Shown here: one piece after another, positions 25,644-33,355 of the stretch
Layout of the letters: every line of letters begins with the position of its first letter
How positions within the stretch are numbered: the stretch's first letter is position 1
Assembly (NCBI GenBank): GCA_905198475.1
Contig: CAJKCQ010000002.1
Span: 25,756-89,755, forward strand
From: an uncultured Sutterella sp.
Lineage (GTDB): Bacteria; Pseudomonadota; Gammaproteobacteria; Burkholderiales; Burkholderiaceae_F
Length of the DNA: 64,000 bases
Direction: 5' to 3'
Notes under the pieces: generated by a model
Database searches by the model: none
What the model saw: the letters and a program-made list of their open reading frames with translations, nothing else
Told to the model about the DNA's origin: nothing
Translations under genes and position numbers: made by a program

Positions 25644-27152
25644 ATGAAGCGGATCTATGGCTTCTTCCTCGCACACTCGCGACTCGTAGTCGGCGCGGCG
25701 CTCGCCGTCGTCGCCGCGGAGGCGGGCTTCATCTGCTGGCAGCATTCGCTGCAGCAGGAGATCCTCTCGCGGATCACGAGTCCGGCGGGGCTCGCCGAAT
25801 TCGTCGTGGTCTCCGCGACTCCGGGCGAGTCGAGCTTCTTCGAGCGCCGGGACCGCCTGCACGTCGTCGTCGCCTCCTCGATCTACTCGAGCGACCCGGC
25901 CGCGGCCCCCTTGTCGCTTGACTTCGACGTCGTCGCGAACTTCGGGCCCTTCGGACTCACGGGCGACGTCTACCCTCTCAACAACACCGTCGACACCGCG
26001 AAGCTCCTCAAGAACCTCGTGGGCACGCACCCAAGGCTCTCGATCCGCTTCCGCTGGGCACTCTTCGCGAAGGAGCTCCAGGCGACGGCGACTGCGGCGC
26101 CCTTCGACATGCAGTTGGACGCCGACCTCCCCGGCATCGGCCCCACCTCCTGGCGCGGCGCGGCGAAGCGCCCCGTGGTGCTGCGCGCTGCCATGCCGCG
26201 GGTGGGCGAGATGAAGACCCGCATTGAGGCGCCCGACTTCATGCTCACCTTCACCGACCCGGCCGCGAACATCATGCGGCTCACGCTCGATGAGGCGGAG
26301 CTCACGACCCGGGCGCGCGTGCGCGGCGTCAAGGAGGACGAGGACCCGGACCGCTTCGGCACGGGTCCGGACTGGTTCCTAGAAACGGCGCGCCTCAACG
26401 CCAAACGCGCCCGCGTCGAGGCGGGCGACTGGCGCGGGACGCTCACGCTCGATCTGCACAATCCCGTCTCCGAAATGCGCCAGACCCCGGCCGTGCGCGC
26501 CTCGAGGCTCGAGGGCGCCTACGAGGCGCACGCCGAGCGCCTTACCGCCGCCGTGAAGGCGGTGCACTCCCAATACGACCGTCTCGTCGAGGGGCGGGAC
26601 TTCGCGCTCAAGCTCCGTGCGAGCAACGTCCCGACGGAGCTCTTCACCTCGGGACTTGACGACACTGAGCTCACGGACCTCATCAAGGGCGCGGGCGCGA
26701 TGCACTTTGCTTTGGACGACCTCTCCTTCAACGCGGCCGGTGGCGGACGGACGTCCTTCGCGGCCGAGCTCGACGTCGGGGGCGCCGAGCGCCGGGAGGG
26801 CGACAAGCCTACGGTCTCCTGGCGTCTCGCCGCCGAAATGCCTCAGAGGGTCGTGGACCTCGTCGACGTGATGATCCACGGCGCCCGCGCGGACCTGCGG
26901 AGCCTGTCGCTTGCCGACCTCATGGAGCGCCGGGCGCAGAAGCCGGGCGAAGCCCCCGTCTACACGGTGCGCATGGCGGGCGACAACAACGACCTCTTCA
27001 TCCTGCGGCCCGCGAAGACCGGGGCCGCCGCCGCTCGTGAAGGTGCGGACGGTGTCTCCGCGGCGGACGAAGGCTCACCGCAGGCCGCGGCCGAGCCCAC
27101 TGAAGCGGCGCACGAAGCCACCAACGCGCCCGCTGCGGGCGCCACCCCCTGA
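25644..27152 (+). CDS. YdgA-like (DUF945) protein with N-terminal membrane anchor
   Basis: The 502-residue protein has one N-terminal hydrophobic segment (residues 13-33), then a long beta-rich region facing the periplasm. Length and layout match E. coli YdgA (502 residues), including the NFGPFGL stretch near residue 95 that resembles the HGPF motif of DUF945 proteins. The function of the family is unknown. An acidic, Ala/Pro-rich tail of about 45 residues closes the protein. It stands alone between endA and the AbgA-like gene. The assignment rests on length, topology and one short motif. Confidence 0.5.
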   Translation: MKRIYGFFLAHSRLVVGAALAVVAAEAGFICWQHSLQQEILSRITSPAGLAEFVVVSATPGESSFFERRDRLHVVVASSIYSSDPAAAPLSLDFDVVANFGPFGLTGDVYPLNNTVDTAKLLKNLVGTHPRLSIRFRWALFAKELQATATAAPFDMQLDADLPGIGPTSWRGAAKRPVVLRAAMPRVGEMKTRIEAPDFMLTFTDPAANIMRLTLDEAELTTRARVRGVKEDEDPDRFGTGPDWFLETARLNAKRARVEAGDWRGTLTLDLHNPVSEMRQTPAVRASRLEGAYEAHAERLTAAVKAVHSQYDRLVEGRDFALKLRASNVPTELFTSGLDDTELTDLIKGAGAMHFALDDLSFNAAGGGRTSFAAELDVGGAERREGDKPTVSWRLAAEMPQRVVDLVDVMIHGARADLRSLSLADLMERRAQKPGEAPVYTVRMAGDNNDLFILRPAKTGAAAAREGADGVSAADEGSPQAAAEPTEAAHEATNAPAAGATP

Positions 27153-27387
27153 ACTGCGTATATTCGCTTAGGGGTGAATAATTAGAAGTTCTCCCTACTC
27201 ACTCAGGGAGTATCTTGGAGAAACAATGAGTTGCGTAGGGCGCTTCCTTCGAGGCGTCCGTTCAGGGGGATAGGCCGAAGGAAGGGGACGATGATACAAT
27301 CGGGTTCAAGAGAAAATAAGCATAACCCCGTAATCCTTTCATACTCCATCCACGCAGCTTTGGGCGCGGATGTCCCGGAGATCCGCC

Positions 27388-28890
27388 ATGCCCGCCCCCG
27401 AACCGAAGACTCTGGTCCCGGCCGTCCTGAAGACGCCGCAGCGGGGCCGCCGCCGCACCTTCCCGCCCGGGGCGGAGTCGTCGGGAGCGGCGTCTCTCGC
27501 CGCGGCCATCGCGCCCGCTTCGTCCGCCGCATCCGCCGCGCCGGCGCCGGTCCCGCAGACGGGCGCCGCCGATCCTCAGCCCGTGCGCCGCGGGCTTCTG
27601 CCCGGCTGGGTGGATCCCGTGAAGCCCGAGGAGCTCACCGAACTGCGCCGCGAGGTGCACCGCACGCCTGAACCGGGCTGGAGTGAATTCATCGCCACGG
27701 CGCGCCTCGCGCGGGCCTTCGCCGCGGCGGGCTTCAAGCTCACCTACGGACCGGATTTCATTTCGCCGCAGTTCGTGCGCGGCCGCGACGCCGATGAAGT
27801 CGAGCGCGGCCGGCTCTTTGCGATTCAGAACGGCGTCTCCGTCGAGGAGATCCGCCGCATGGGTGACTCCCCCGGCCTCATCGCCGAATGGGACACGGGG
27901 CGTCCGGGCCGCACGATCGCGGTGAGGATCGAACTCGACGCCCTCGCGGTCGAGGAGCCCGAGAGCATCTCGCACCTTCCCTACCGCGAAGGCTTCTCTT
28001 CGGTGCACCGCGGCGTGATGCACGCCTGCGGGCACGACGGCCACCAGGCCGCCGCGATCGGACTCGCGCGCTTCATCGCCGCGAACGCCGATCGGCTCGC
28101 GGGCCGCATCAAGGTGATCTGCCAGCCGGCGGAGGAGGGCTCCCGCGGGGCGTACCCGATTCTGCAGTCCGGTGTTCTGAAGGATGTGGACACGCTCTTC
28201 TGCGCCCACATCGCGCCCGAACTCGAGTTCGGCACGGTGGTTGCGGCTCCGACGAAGCTCCTCTCGACGACCAAGATCGACTTCGAGTTCACGGGGCGCG
28301 CGTCCCATGCGGGCGCGCACCCGCAGTCGGGCCGGAACGCGCTCCTTGCGGCCGCGAACGCCGCGATCAACATCATGGCGCTCCCGCGTCATGAGGACGG
28401 CATGACCCGCGTCAACGTGGGCCAGCTCCATGCAGGCGAAGGCCGCAACATCGTGCCCTCCCACGCCTGGATGGAGGTCGAGGTGCGCGGCGAGAACGCC
28501 GCGGTGAACCGAGACCTCGCCGCCGAGGCGCTTCTGCGCGCCCAGGGCGCGGCGATGGGGTTCGGGGTCGAGTGCCGGCAGCGGATCGTGGGCGAGGCGA
28601 TCGACTTCGTGCCCGACGCCGCGTTGACGCAGCTGATCACCGTCTGCGCGCGCCGCGCGCGGCTCTGCGAGAAGGTGATTCCGACGTGGCCGGTGAATTC
28701 CTCCGACGACGGCACGCTTCTCATGCGCCGCGTGCAGGAGCAGGGCGGCAAGGCCGGGTACTTCCTCGTGGGCGGCGCCTTCGCGGGGAACGCCGTGCAG
28801 CCCGCGGTGGACTTCGACGAGCGCGCGCTCGTGACGCTCTACGACACCTGGACCAACCTCGTCGTGGCGCTCCTCGGCAACTGGAGCTGA
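27388..28890 (+). CDS. abgA: AbgA-like M20 amidohydrolase
   Basis: The 500-residue protein aligns by eye along its length with E. coli AbgA, the p-aminobenzoyl-glutamate hydrolase subunit. Shared blocks include REVHRTPEPGWSEFIATA, GLIAEWDTGRPGRTIAVRIELDAL, SHLPYREGFSSVHRGVMHACGHDGH (metal ligands), QPAEEGSRGA, GRASHAGAHPQSGRNALLAAANA and GEGRNIVPSHA. M20 enzymes use two Zn ions to cleave an amide. No abgB or abgT partner is adjacent, so the natural substrate may differ. An Ala/Pro/Ser-rich extension of about 70 residues precedes the catalytic part and is absent from E. coli AbgA. GGAGAT before the ATG at 27388 supports that start over 27370. Confidence 0.75.
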   Translation: MPAPEPKTLVPAVLKTPQRGRRRTFPPGAESSGAASLAAAIAPASSAASAAPAPVPQTGAADPQPVRRGLLPGWVDPVKPEELTELRREVHRTPEPGWSEFIATARLARAFAAAGFKLTYGPDFISPQFVRGRDADEVERGRLFAIQNGVSVEEIRRMGDSPGLIAEWDTGRPGRTIAVRIELDALAVEEPESISHLPYREGFSSVHRGVMHACGHDGHQAAAIGLARFIAANADRLAGRIKVICQPAEEGSRGAYPILQSGVLKDVDTLFCAHIAPELEFGTVVAAPTKLLSTTKIDFEFTGRASHAGAHPQSGRNALLAAANAAINIMALPRHEDGMTRVNVGQLHAGEGRNIVPSHAWMEVEVRGENAAVNRDLAAEALLRAQGAAMGFGVECRQRIVGEAIDFVPDAALTQLITVCARRARLCEKVIPTWPVNSSDDGTLLMRRVQEQGGKAGYFLVGGAFAGNAVQPAVDFDERALVTLYDTWTNLVVALLGNWS

Positions 28891-28947
28891 CGGGGCGGCG
28901 GCAGGCCTGAACTTGGGTCCTGCATGCCGCGCTTGCACAAACGACAA

Positions 28948-28978
28948 ACGCCCGCTTCGGACATTCCAAAGCGGGCGT
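28948..28978. terminator. Convergent terminator between the AbgA-like gene and metQ
   Basis: ACGCCCGCTT (28948-28957) pairs perfectly with AAGCGGGCGT (28969-28978). On the minus strand the stem is followed by TTGTCGTTTG, which fits termination of metQ. Confidence 0.65.
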
Positions 28979-29016
28979 CGTCATATTGGGCGTCGGATCA
29001 GTCCGGCCTCAGGTTC

Positions 29017-29798
29017 TCAGAAGGCCGGGATCACGATGCCCTTGTACTTCTCGAGGATCCACTTGGCGATCTCGGGCTGCTGATACGCCTCGACGAAGGG
29101 CTTCACCCACGGATCGTTCGCGTTCTTCTCGTTCGTGACGATGTTGCAGACGTAGGGGCCGTCCTTGTCCTCGACGAGGAGGCCGTCGCGAAGAGGGTTG
29201 AGGCGTAGTTGCCGTTCACGGCCGAGATCGTGAGGTCGTCCAAGGAGTGTGGGAGCTGCGCGGCCTCGAGTTCGACGATCTTGAACTTCTTCGGGTTCTC
29301 GACGATGTCGAGGACCGTGGCCTTGACTCCGGCGCCTTCACGGAGCTTGATCACGCCGCCCTTCTCGAGCAGAAGGAGCGCGCGGGCGCCCATCGCCGGG
29401 TCGTTCGGTATGCCGATCGTGCTCCCCGCGGAGGCTTCGGCGAAGCTCTTCACCTTGCGGGAGTAGAAGGCCATCGGGAGCGTGAAGGCCTTGCCGACGA
29501 CTTTGAGGTGGTAGCCGCGGTCCTGGTTCTGCGCGGTGAGGTAGGGAACCGTCTGGAAGATGTTGGCGTCGAGGTCGCCCGCGTCGAGGGCGGCGTTCGG
29601 CTGCACGTAGTCCTGGAACTCGTAGATCTTGACGTTCAGGCCGCGCTTCTTCGCGAGCGGCACGACCTGCTCGAGAATCTCGGCGGCCGGACCCGCGGTG
29701 ACGCCGATGCGGACCGTCTGTTCGGCGGCGTGGGCGAAGGGAGCGAGCGAGAGCGCGGCCGCGGCGGCGGCGCCCTGAAGGAAGGTGCGGCGAAGCAT
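29017..29798 (-). pseudogene. metQ: MetQ-type methionine ABC transporter substrate-binding protein, frameshifted
   Basis: From the ATG at 29798 the protein matches MetQ/NlpA: VRIGVTAGPAAEILEQVVPLAKKRGL, YEFQDYVQPNAALDAGDLDANIFQ, HLKVVGKAFTLPMAFYSRKV and IGIPNDPAMGARALLLLE. At about 29190 the frame is lost. The rest of the family sequence (LRDGLLVEDKDGPYVCNIV, ending WILEKYKGIVIPAF) continues in another frame to the stop at 29017, so one base has been gained or lost. The start MLRRTFLQGAAAAAAL is a twin-arginine-type signal and no lipobox Cys is present, unlike most MetQ lipoproteins. No metN or metI gene is adjacent. A sequencing error could also explain the shift. Confidence 0.8.
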
Positions 29799-30155
29799 CT
29801 GGAATCTCCTCAAATTCAAGCGTGTGTAGTGTTCTTTTCGAGCTCTCGGTGCGGGCGGTCGGGTTGGAGAAAGGGCGCCGTCCGCGGCGGGCTTGAGGAG
29901 GAGTGTATGTCGGGCGTTGTTCTGAAAGTGAGCAGCGCCTGCAGGCCGCTTGACCCGCATTCAGGTATTACCCAAACAGCCACGATGTCACTCGGACATG
30001 GAGGCTGGCAGTGTTTTTGTTGAGCTCATGCGCAAGCGGTTTCAGGCAACTTTACTTCTGGGTAGATAATATTTGGCAGTTCCCTGTAGTCAATCCATAC
30101 GCACAAACCGTTCCGATGAGATGACCAAAACAGAAAAGAGTCATAGGATGACAAC
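29799..30155. other. Boundary region between metQ and the lower-GC DUF1254 gene
   Basis: The first 150 bases are high-GC and should contain the metQ promoter on the minus strand. From about 30010 onward base composition falls and A/T-rich words appear, which marks the left edge of the acquired segment. AGGAT lies seven bases before the next ATG. No gene or clear terminal repeat is visible. Confidence 0.5.
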
Positions 30156-31544
30156 ATGAAAAAGATACTCGAAATTCTACTATCGCTCTTTATGCTGCTT
30201 TCCTGCGGGCTTCTTTCCGCCTGCTCTGCCCCAAAAACGCAGCCGGATACACCGGATACTGAAACCGTGTGGAAAACGGTCAGCGAGGCATACATCTATG
30301 CGTTCCCGCTGGTGCTGACCGACGCAACCAAAACATTATCGACCAATACGGATGGGACCATGACTGGCCGTGCGCCCATCAATCAGTTCAACCATGCAAA
30401 AAAGCTGGCGGACGCCTCTTTCCGCACCGTCGTGACGCCGAACGTCGATACCGTCTATTCGCAGGCATGGCTTGACATCAGCACAGAGCCAATGGTCTAC
30501 GTCCTGCCGGAAACGGATCGCTTCTGCAATGTGCAGCTTCTGGATGCGTGGACGAACACCGCCGCCGTGCTGGACAAGGCGGGTGCTTATGCCATCGCGC
30601 TTCCCGGCTGGAAGGGCGAGCTGCCCGACGGTGTGACGCGCGTGGACGTGCCCACCGCAACGATGTGGTCGATCACCCGCACGGTGCTGTCCGGGAAAGA
30701 GGATCTGCCCAATGTCTATGCCATTCAGGAGCAGATGCGGCTCCTGCCGCTTTCGGCTTATGTACAGGGAGGCGAGTATGCCGCACCGCAGGGAGCTTAT
30801 AAAGAGGAAAATGACTTTGTTCCCGTGAACAAGGTGCTTTCCATGACGCCAGCAGAGTTTTTCAATACGGCGAACGCTCTGATGCAGGTCAACCCGCCCG
30901 CTGATGCGGATGAGGAACTGCTGAAGAAACTCTCCGCCATTAACGTGGGCGCGGGTAAAACCTTCGACGCCGCTCTCCTGGGCGAAGGAACTGCCGAGCG
31001 CTGGACGCAGATGCTTCAGGGGCTTCGCGCCACGCTTGCCTCCGACGGCGCGAAGTATGCGCAAAAACTCGGGCAGTGGATCTATTACGGCAGGCCCATC
31101 GGCGACTTCGGCACGGAGTATACCTACCGCGCGATGGTAGCGCTGGTGGGGCTTGGCGCCAACACCGTGGACGTGGCGATCTATCCCAAGACAGCGGTGG
31201 ATGAGACCGGCGCAGCGCTGACCGGAGAGAAGAAGTATACGCTCCACTTTGAAACCCTTCCTCCCACGCTGGAGGGCGGCTTCTGGTCCGTGACCGCCTA
31301 CGGAGAGGATGATTTCCTCATTGACAATTCCATCGACCGCTACTGCATCAACGACCGCTCCGACTTCAAGCTGAATGCGGACGGCACATTGGATATTATC
31401 CTGTCCAAGGATGCACCGGAAGACACCTCTAACTGGCTGCCTGTTTCCGACGGGGAATTTCATCTGTTCATGCGGATCTATGTACCGGATATGACAGCAC
31501 TGAATAGCTGGCAGCCACCTGCAATTAGTTGTTTCAGCAAATAG
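30156..31544 (+). CDS. DUF1254/DUF1214-type lipoprotein, probably acquired
   Basis: The 462-residue protein begins with a lipoprotein signal peptide (MKKILEILLSLFMLLSCGLLSACS), with Cys of LSAC as the lipidation site. The mature part has the DUF1254 pattern AYIYAFPLVLTDATK, INQFNHAKKLADASFRTVVTPNVDTVYSQAWLDIS, and the C-terminal DUF1214 pattern GGFWSVTAYGEDDFLIDN and LPVSDGEFHLFMRIYVPD. The function of these domains is not established. Codon use (AAA, TAT and ATT frequent) and lower GC differ sharply from all neighbours, and the style recalls Firmicutes, so horizontal transfer is likely. It lies against a truncated LysR gene on its right. Confidence 0.8.
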   Translation: MKKILEILLSLFMLLSCGLLSACSAPKTQPDTPDTETVWKTVSEAYIYAFPLVLTDATKTLSTNTDGTMTGRAPINQFNHAKKLADASFRTVVTPNVDTVYSQAWLDISTEPMVYVLPETDRFCNVQLLDAWTNTAAVLDKAGAYAIALPGWKGELPDGVTRVDVPTATMWSITRTVLSGKEDLPNVYAIQEQMRLLPLSAYVQGGEYAAPQGAYKEENDFVPVNKVLSMTPAEFFNTANALMQVNPPADADEELLKKLSAINVGAGKTFDAALLGEGTAERWTQMLQGLRATLASDGAKYAQKLGQWIYYGRPIGDFGTEYTYRAMVALVGLGANTVDVAIYPKTAVDETGAALTGEKKYTLHFETLPPTLEGGFWSVTAYGEDDFLIDNSIDRYCINDRSDFKLNADGTLDIILSKDAPEDTSNWLPVSDGEFHLFMRIYVPDMTALNSWQPPAISCFSK

Positions 31545-31561
31545 GATCGCAAATAGTTTCA

Positions 31562-31605
31562 AATAAAGGCTATACACGAGTACAGTCTGTATAAAAACCT
31601 TTATT
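31562..31605 (+). terminator. Inverted repeat after the DUF1254 gene
   Basis: AATAAAGG (31562-31569) and CCTTTATT (31598-31605) form perfect arms, with inner arms TATACA (31571-31576) and TGTATA (31588-31593). It is either the terminator brought with the gene or the end of the inserted segment; the host-type sequence resumes 12 bases later. Confidence 0.5.
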
Positions 31606-31616
31606 CCATATCCTTT

Positions 31617-32033
31617 AGACATCCTCTCGAAAAGCGGGCGGCCGAGGCGGGATGCGTTACGCCCGAGGAGGCGGAGGGCTGGCCGCAGATCATCGTCAAC
31701 GCTCAGCCCGACCGCCGCCGGCCGCCCAACGGTCCGGCCGAAGAATGGTTTCATCCAAAGCACGGACCCGCCCCGGTGATGACGCTTCCATTCTTCGCCG
31801 CTGCACCCGCGTTCCTCGAAAAGTCGAATGCGGTCTGCCTCCTGCCGCGGGCGCTCGCGGAGCTCACGCTCGGGCGCTTTGCGCTTCTGCCCGTGCCCGC
31901 GTGGGCGCCCCAAGTCTCCATGCGCCTCGCCTGGTGCGGCGAACGCGACTCCGATCCCGGCGGGCAGTGACTGCGCGGGCTCCTCAGGTATCTACTATCC
32001 GAGGAGGTTCGGCGGCAGGGAGAGGGCGGCTGA
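31617..32033 (+). pseudogene. C-terminal remnant of a LysR-family regulator
   Basis: Starting abruptly at 31617, the frame reads HPLEKRAAEAG, then MTLPFFAAAPAFLEKSNAVC, LLPRALAELTLGRFALLPVP and APQVSMRLAWCGERDSDPGGQ, the end of a LysR ligand-binding domain. At 31968 a TGA stands where the family has Trp (RDSDP..xWLR), and the expected LRGLLRYLL helix follows in the same frame to the stop at 32031. The helix-turn-helix part is absent on the left. The gene therefore lost its 5' part where the lower-GC segment begins and has also gained a nonsense codon. Confidence 0.7.
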
Positions 32034-32332
32034 GGATGCGTCCCTCAGGGAGCGGCGACCCCCGCGTTTCTCCTAATGGGGTTCATCCGTAGCGCATCCT
32101 TGTCTGCGGGCGAGGATTCAGGCGCAATCAAGAGGTCGTACGTTTTCGTCGTCCGTCCGCCCGCCTCCCGATAAGGTTCGCGCAATGTTGGCCGCGTATA
32201 AGTTTCGACATCACCGAAGGCCTCCGCACTCGTGCGCCCGGGGCTCTCCTCGATGCTCGGTCGAGGGGAGAACGGACGCGACGGACCCGGGCGGGGGATC
32301 TCGAGATGCATCACACGAAAAGGATCAGACAA
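32034..32332. other. Intergenic region before the PpiC gene
   Basis: This stretch should carry the PpiC promoter. On the minus strand the bases from about 32230 to 32045 can be read as a protein-like tail (ETYTRPTLREPYREAGG and TYDLLIAPESSPADKDALR), possibly the end of a lost gene, but no upstream homologous sequence supports it. No confident feature is called. Confidence 0.4.
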
Positions 32333-33148
32333 ATGATGAAGACTACGATCGCCGCCGCGCTCGCCCTTGCCATCGCCTCCGGCGCCGCCATGGCCGAATT
32401 CAAGGACTTCACGGTCAACGGCGAGCTCGTCACCAAGGCCCAACAGGAGGCGCTCGCCGCCGAAGCCATCTCGAGCAATCCCAACCCGCACGAGATGATC
32501 GCGAATCCGCAGATCGAGGAGCAGGTCCGCCAGATGATGATCGAGCAGGTCGTCATGGGCGAATACGCCCGCAAGAACGGCATCGACAAGCTCCCCGAAG
32601 TGCAGTCCGACATCAAGCGCGCGACCAACATGGTTCTTGAGAACCACGCCGTGCGCGAGTTCCTCAAGAAGAACCCGGTCACCGAGAAGGAGATCGAGGC
32701 GCAGTACAAGTCCGAGGCCGACCGCTGGGGTCCCGAGGAATACCGCGTCCGCCACATCCTCGTGAAGACGCCTGAAGAGGCCAAGGCCCTGATCGAGCAG
32801 GTTCAGAAGGGCGCTTCGTTCGCGAAGCTCGCCGCCGAGAAGTCGCTCGACGATCAGAGCAAGGACGTCGGCGGCATCCTCGACTGGCAGTCCCCGTCCG
32901 TCTACACGGGCGAGCTCTCCCAGGCGATCCGCGGCCTCAAGAAGGGCGAAATGGCCAAGACCCCCGTGCAGTCGCCCGCCGGCTATCACGTGATCAAGGT
33001 CGAGGACATCCGCAAGTCCGAGCTCTTCCCGAAGTTTGAGGACCGCAAGGAAGAGATCCGCCATCTGCTCATGCAGCGCAAGGTCCAGTCCTTCATCCAC
33101 GACCAGATCCTGCGCGCTGAGATCGCCGAGGTTCCGGCCAAGAAGTAA
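32333..33148 (+). CDS. Periplasmic PpiC-type peptidyl-prolyl isomerase
   Basis: The 271-residue protein has a signal peptide (MMKTTIAAALALAIASGAAMA) and then a SurA-like N-terminal helical region. Its parvulin domain includes YRVRHILVKTPEEAKALIEQVQKGASFAKLA, DVGGILDWQ and KTPVQSPAGYHVIKVED. It would catalyse cis-trans isomerisation of prolyl bonds and help fold exported proteins. The ATG at 32333 is followed directly by a second ATG, and either may be used. It lies 207 bases upstream of ccmF, so a link to cytochrome c assembly is possible but not shown. Confidence 0.85.
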   Translation: MMKTTIAAALALAIASGAAMAEFKDFTVNGELVTKAQQEALAAEAISSNPNPHEMIANPQIEEQVRQMMIEQVVMGEYARKNGIDKLPEVQSDIKRATNMVLENHAVREFLKKNPVTEKEIEAQYKSEADRWGPEEYRVRHILVKTPEEAKALIEQVQKGASFAKLAAEKSLDDQSKDVGGILDWQSPSVYTGELSQAIRGLKKGEMAKTPVQSPAGYHVIKVEDIRKSELFPKFEDRKEEIRHLLMQRKVQSFIHDQILRAEIAEVPAKK

Positions 33149-33355
33149 CCGCACGGAACTCCAGGTCCTGCAGGGCGCCCTCGGCGCCGCGTCTCCCCGT
33201 CGCTCCCGTCAGAAGGGGAGCCGGCAGCCGGAGGGCGGTTCGAGCGGCGCCTTTTTTGCGCTCCACCCCTCACAGAAAAAACTCAACCCAAGAAGCGCCT
33301 CCGGCGGCTCCACGCCGGCCCGAAGAAGCGCTCACCCTCCGGAGGAGACCCCACC

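Noticed and set aside
32045..32230. Protein-like minus-strand tail ETYTRPTLREPYREAGG as the end of a gene
   Set aside because: No upstream homologous coding sequence supports it, and the region opposite is the PpiC gene.
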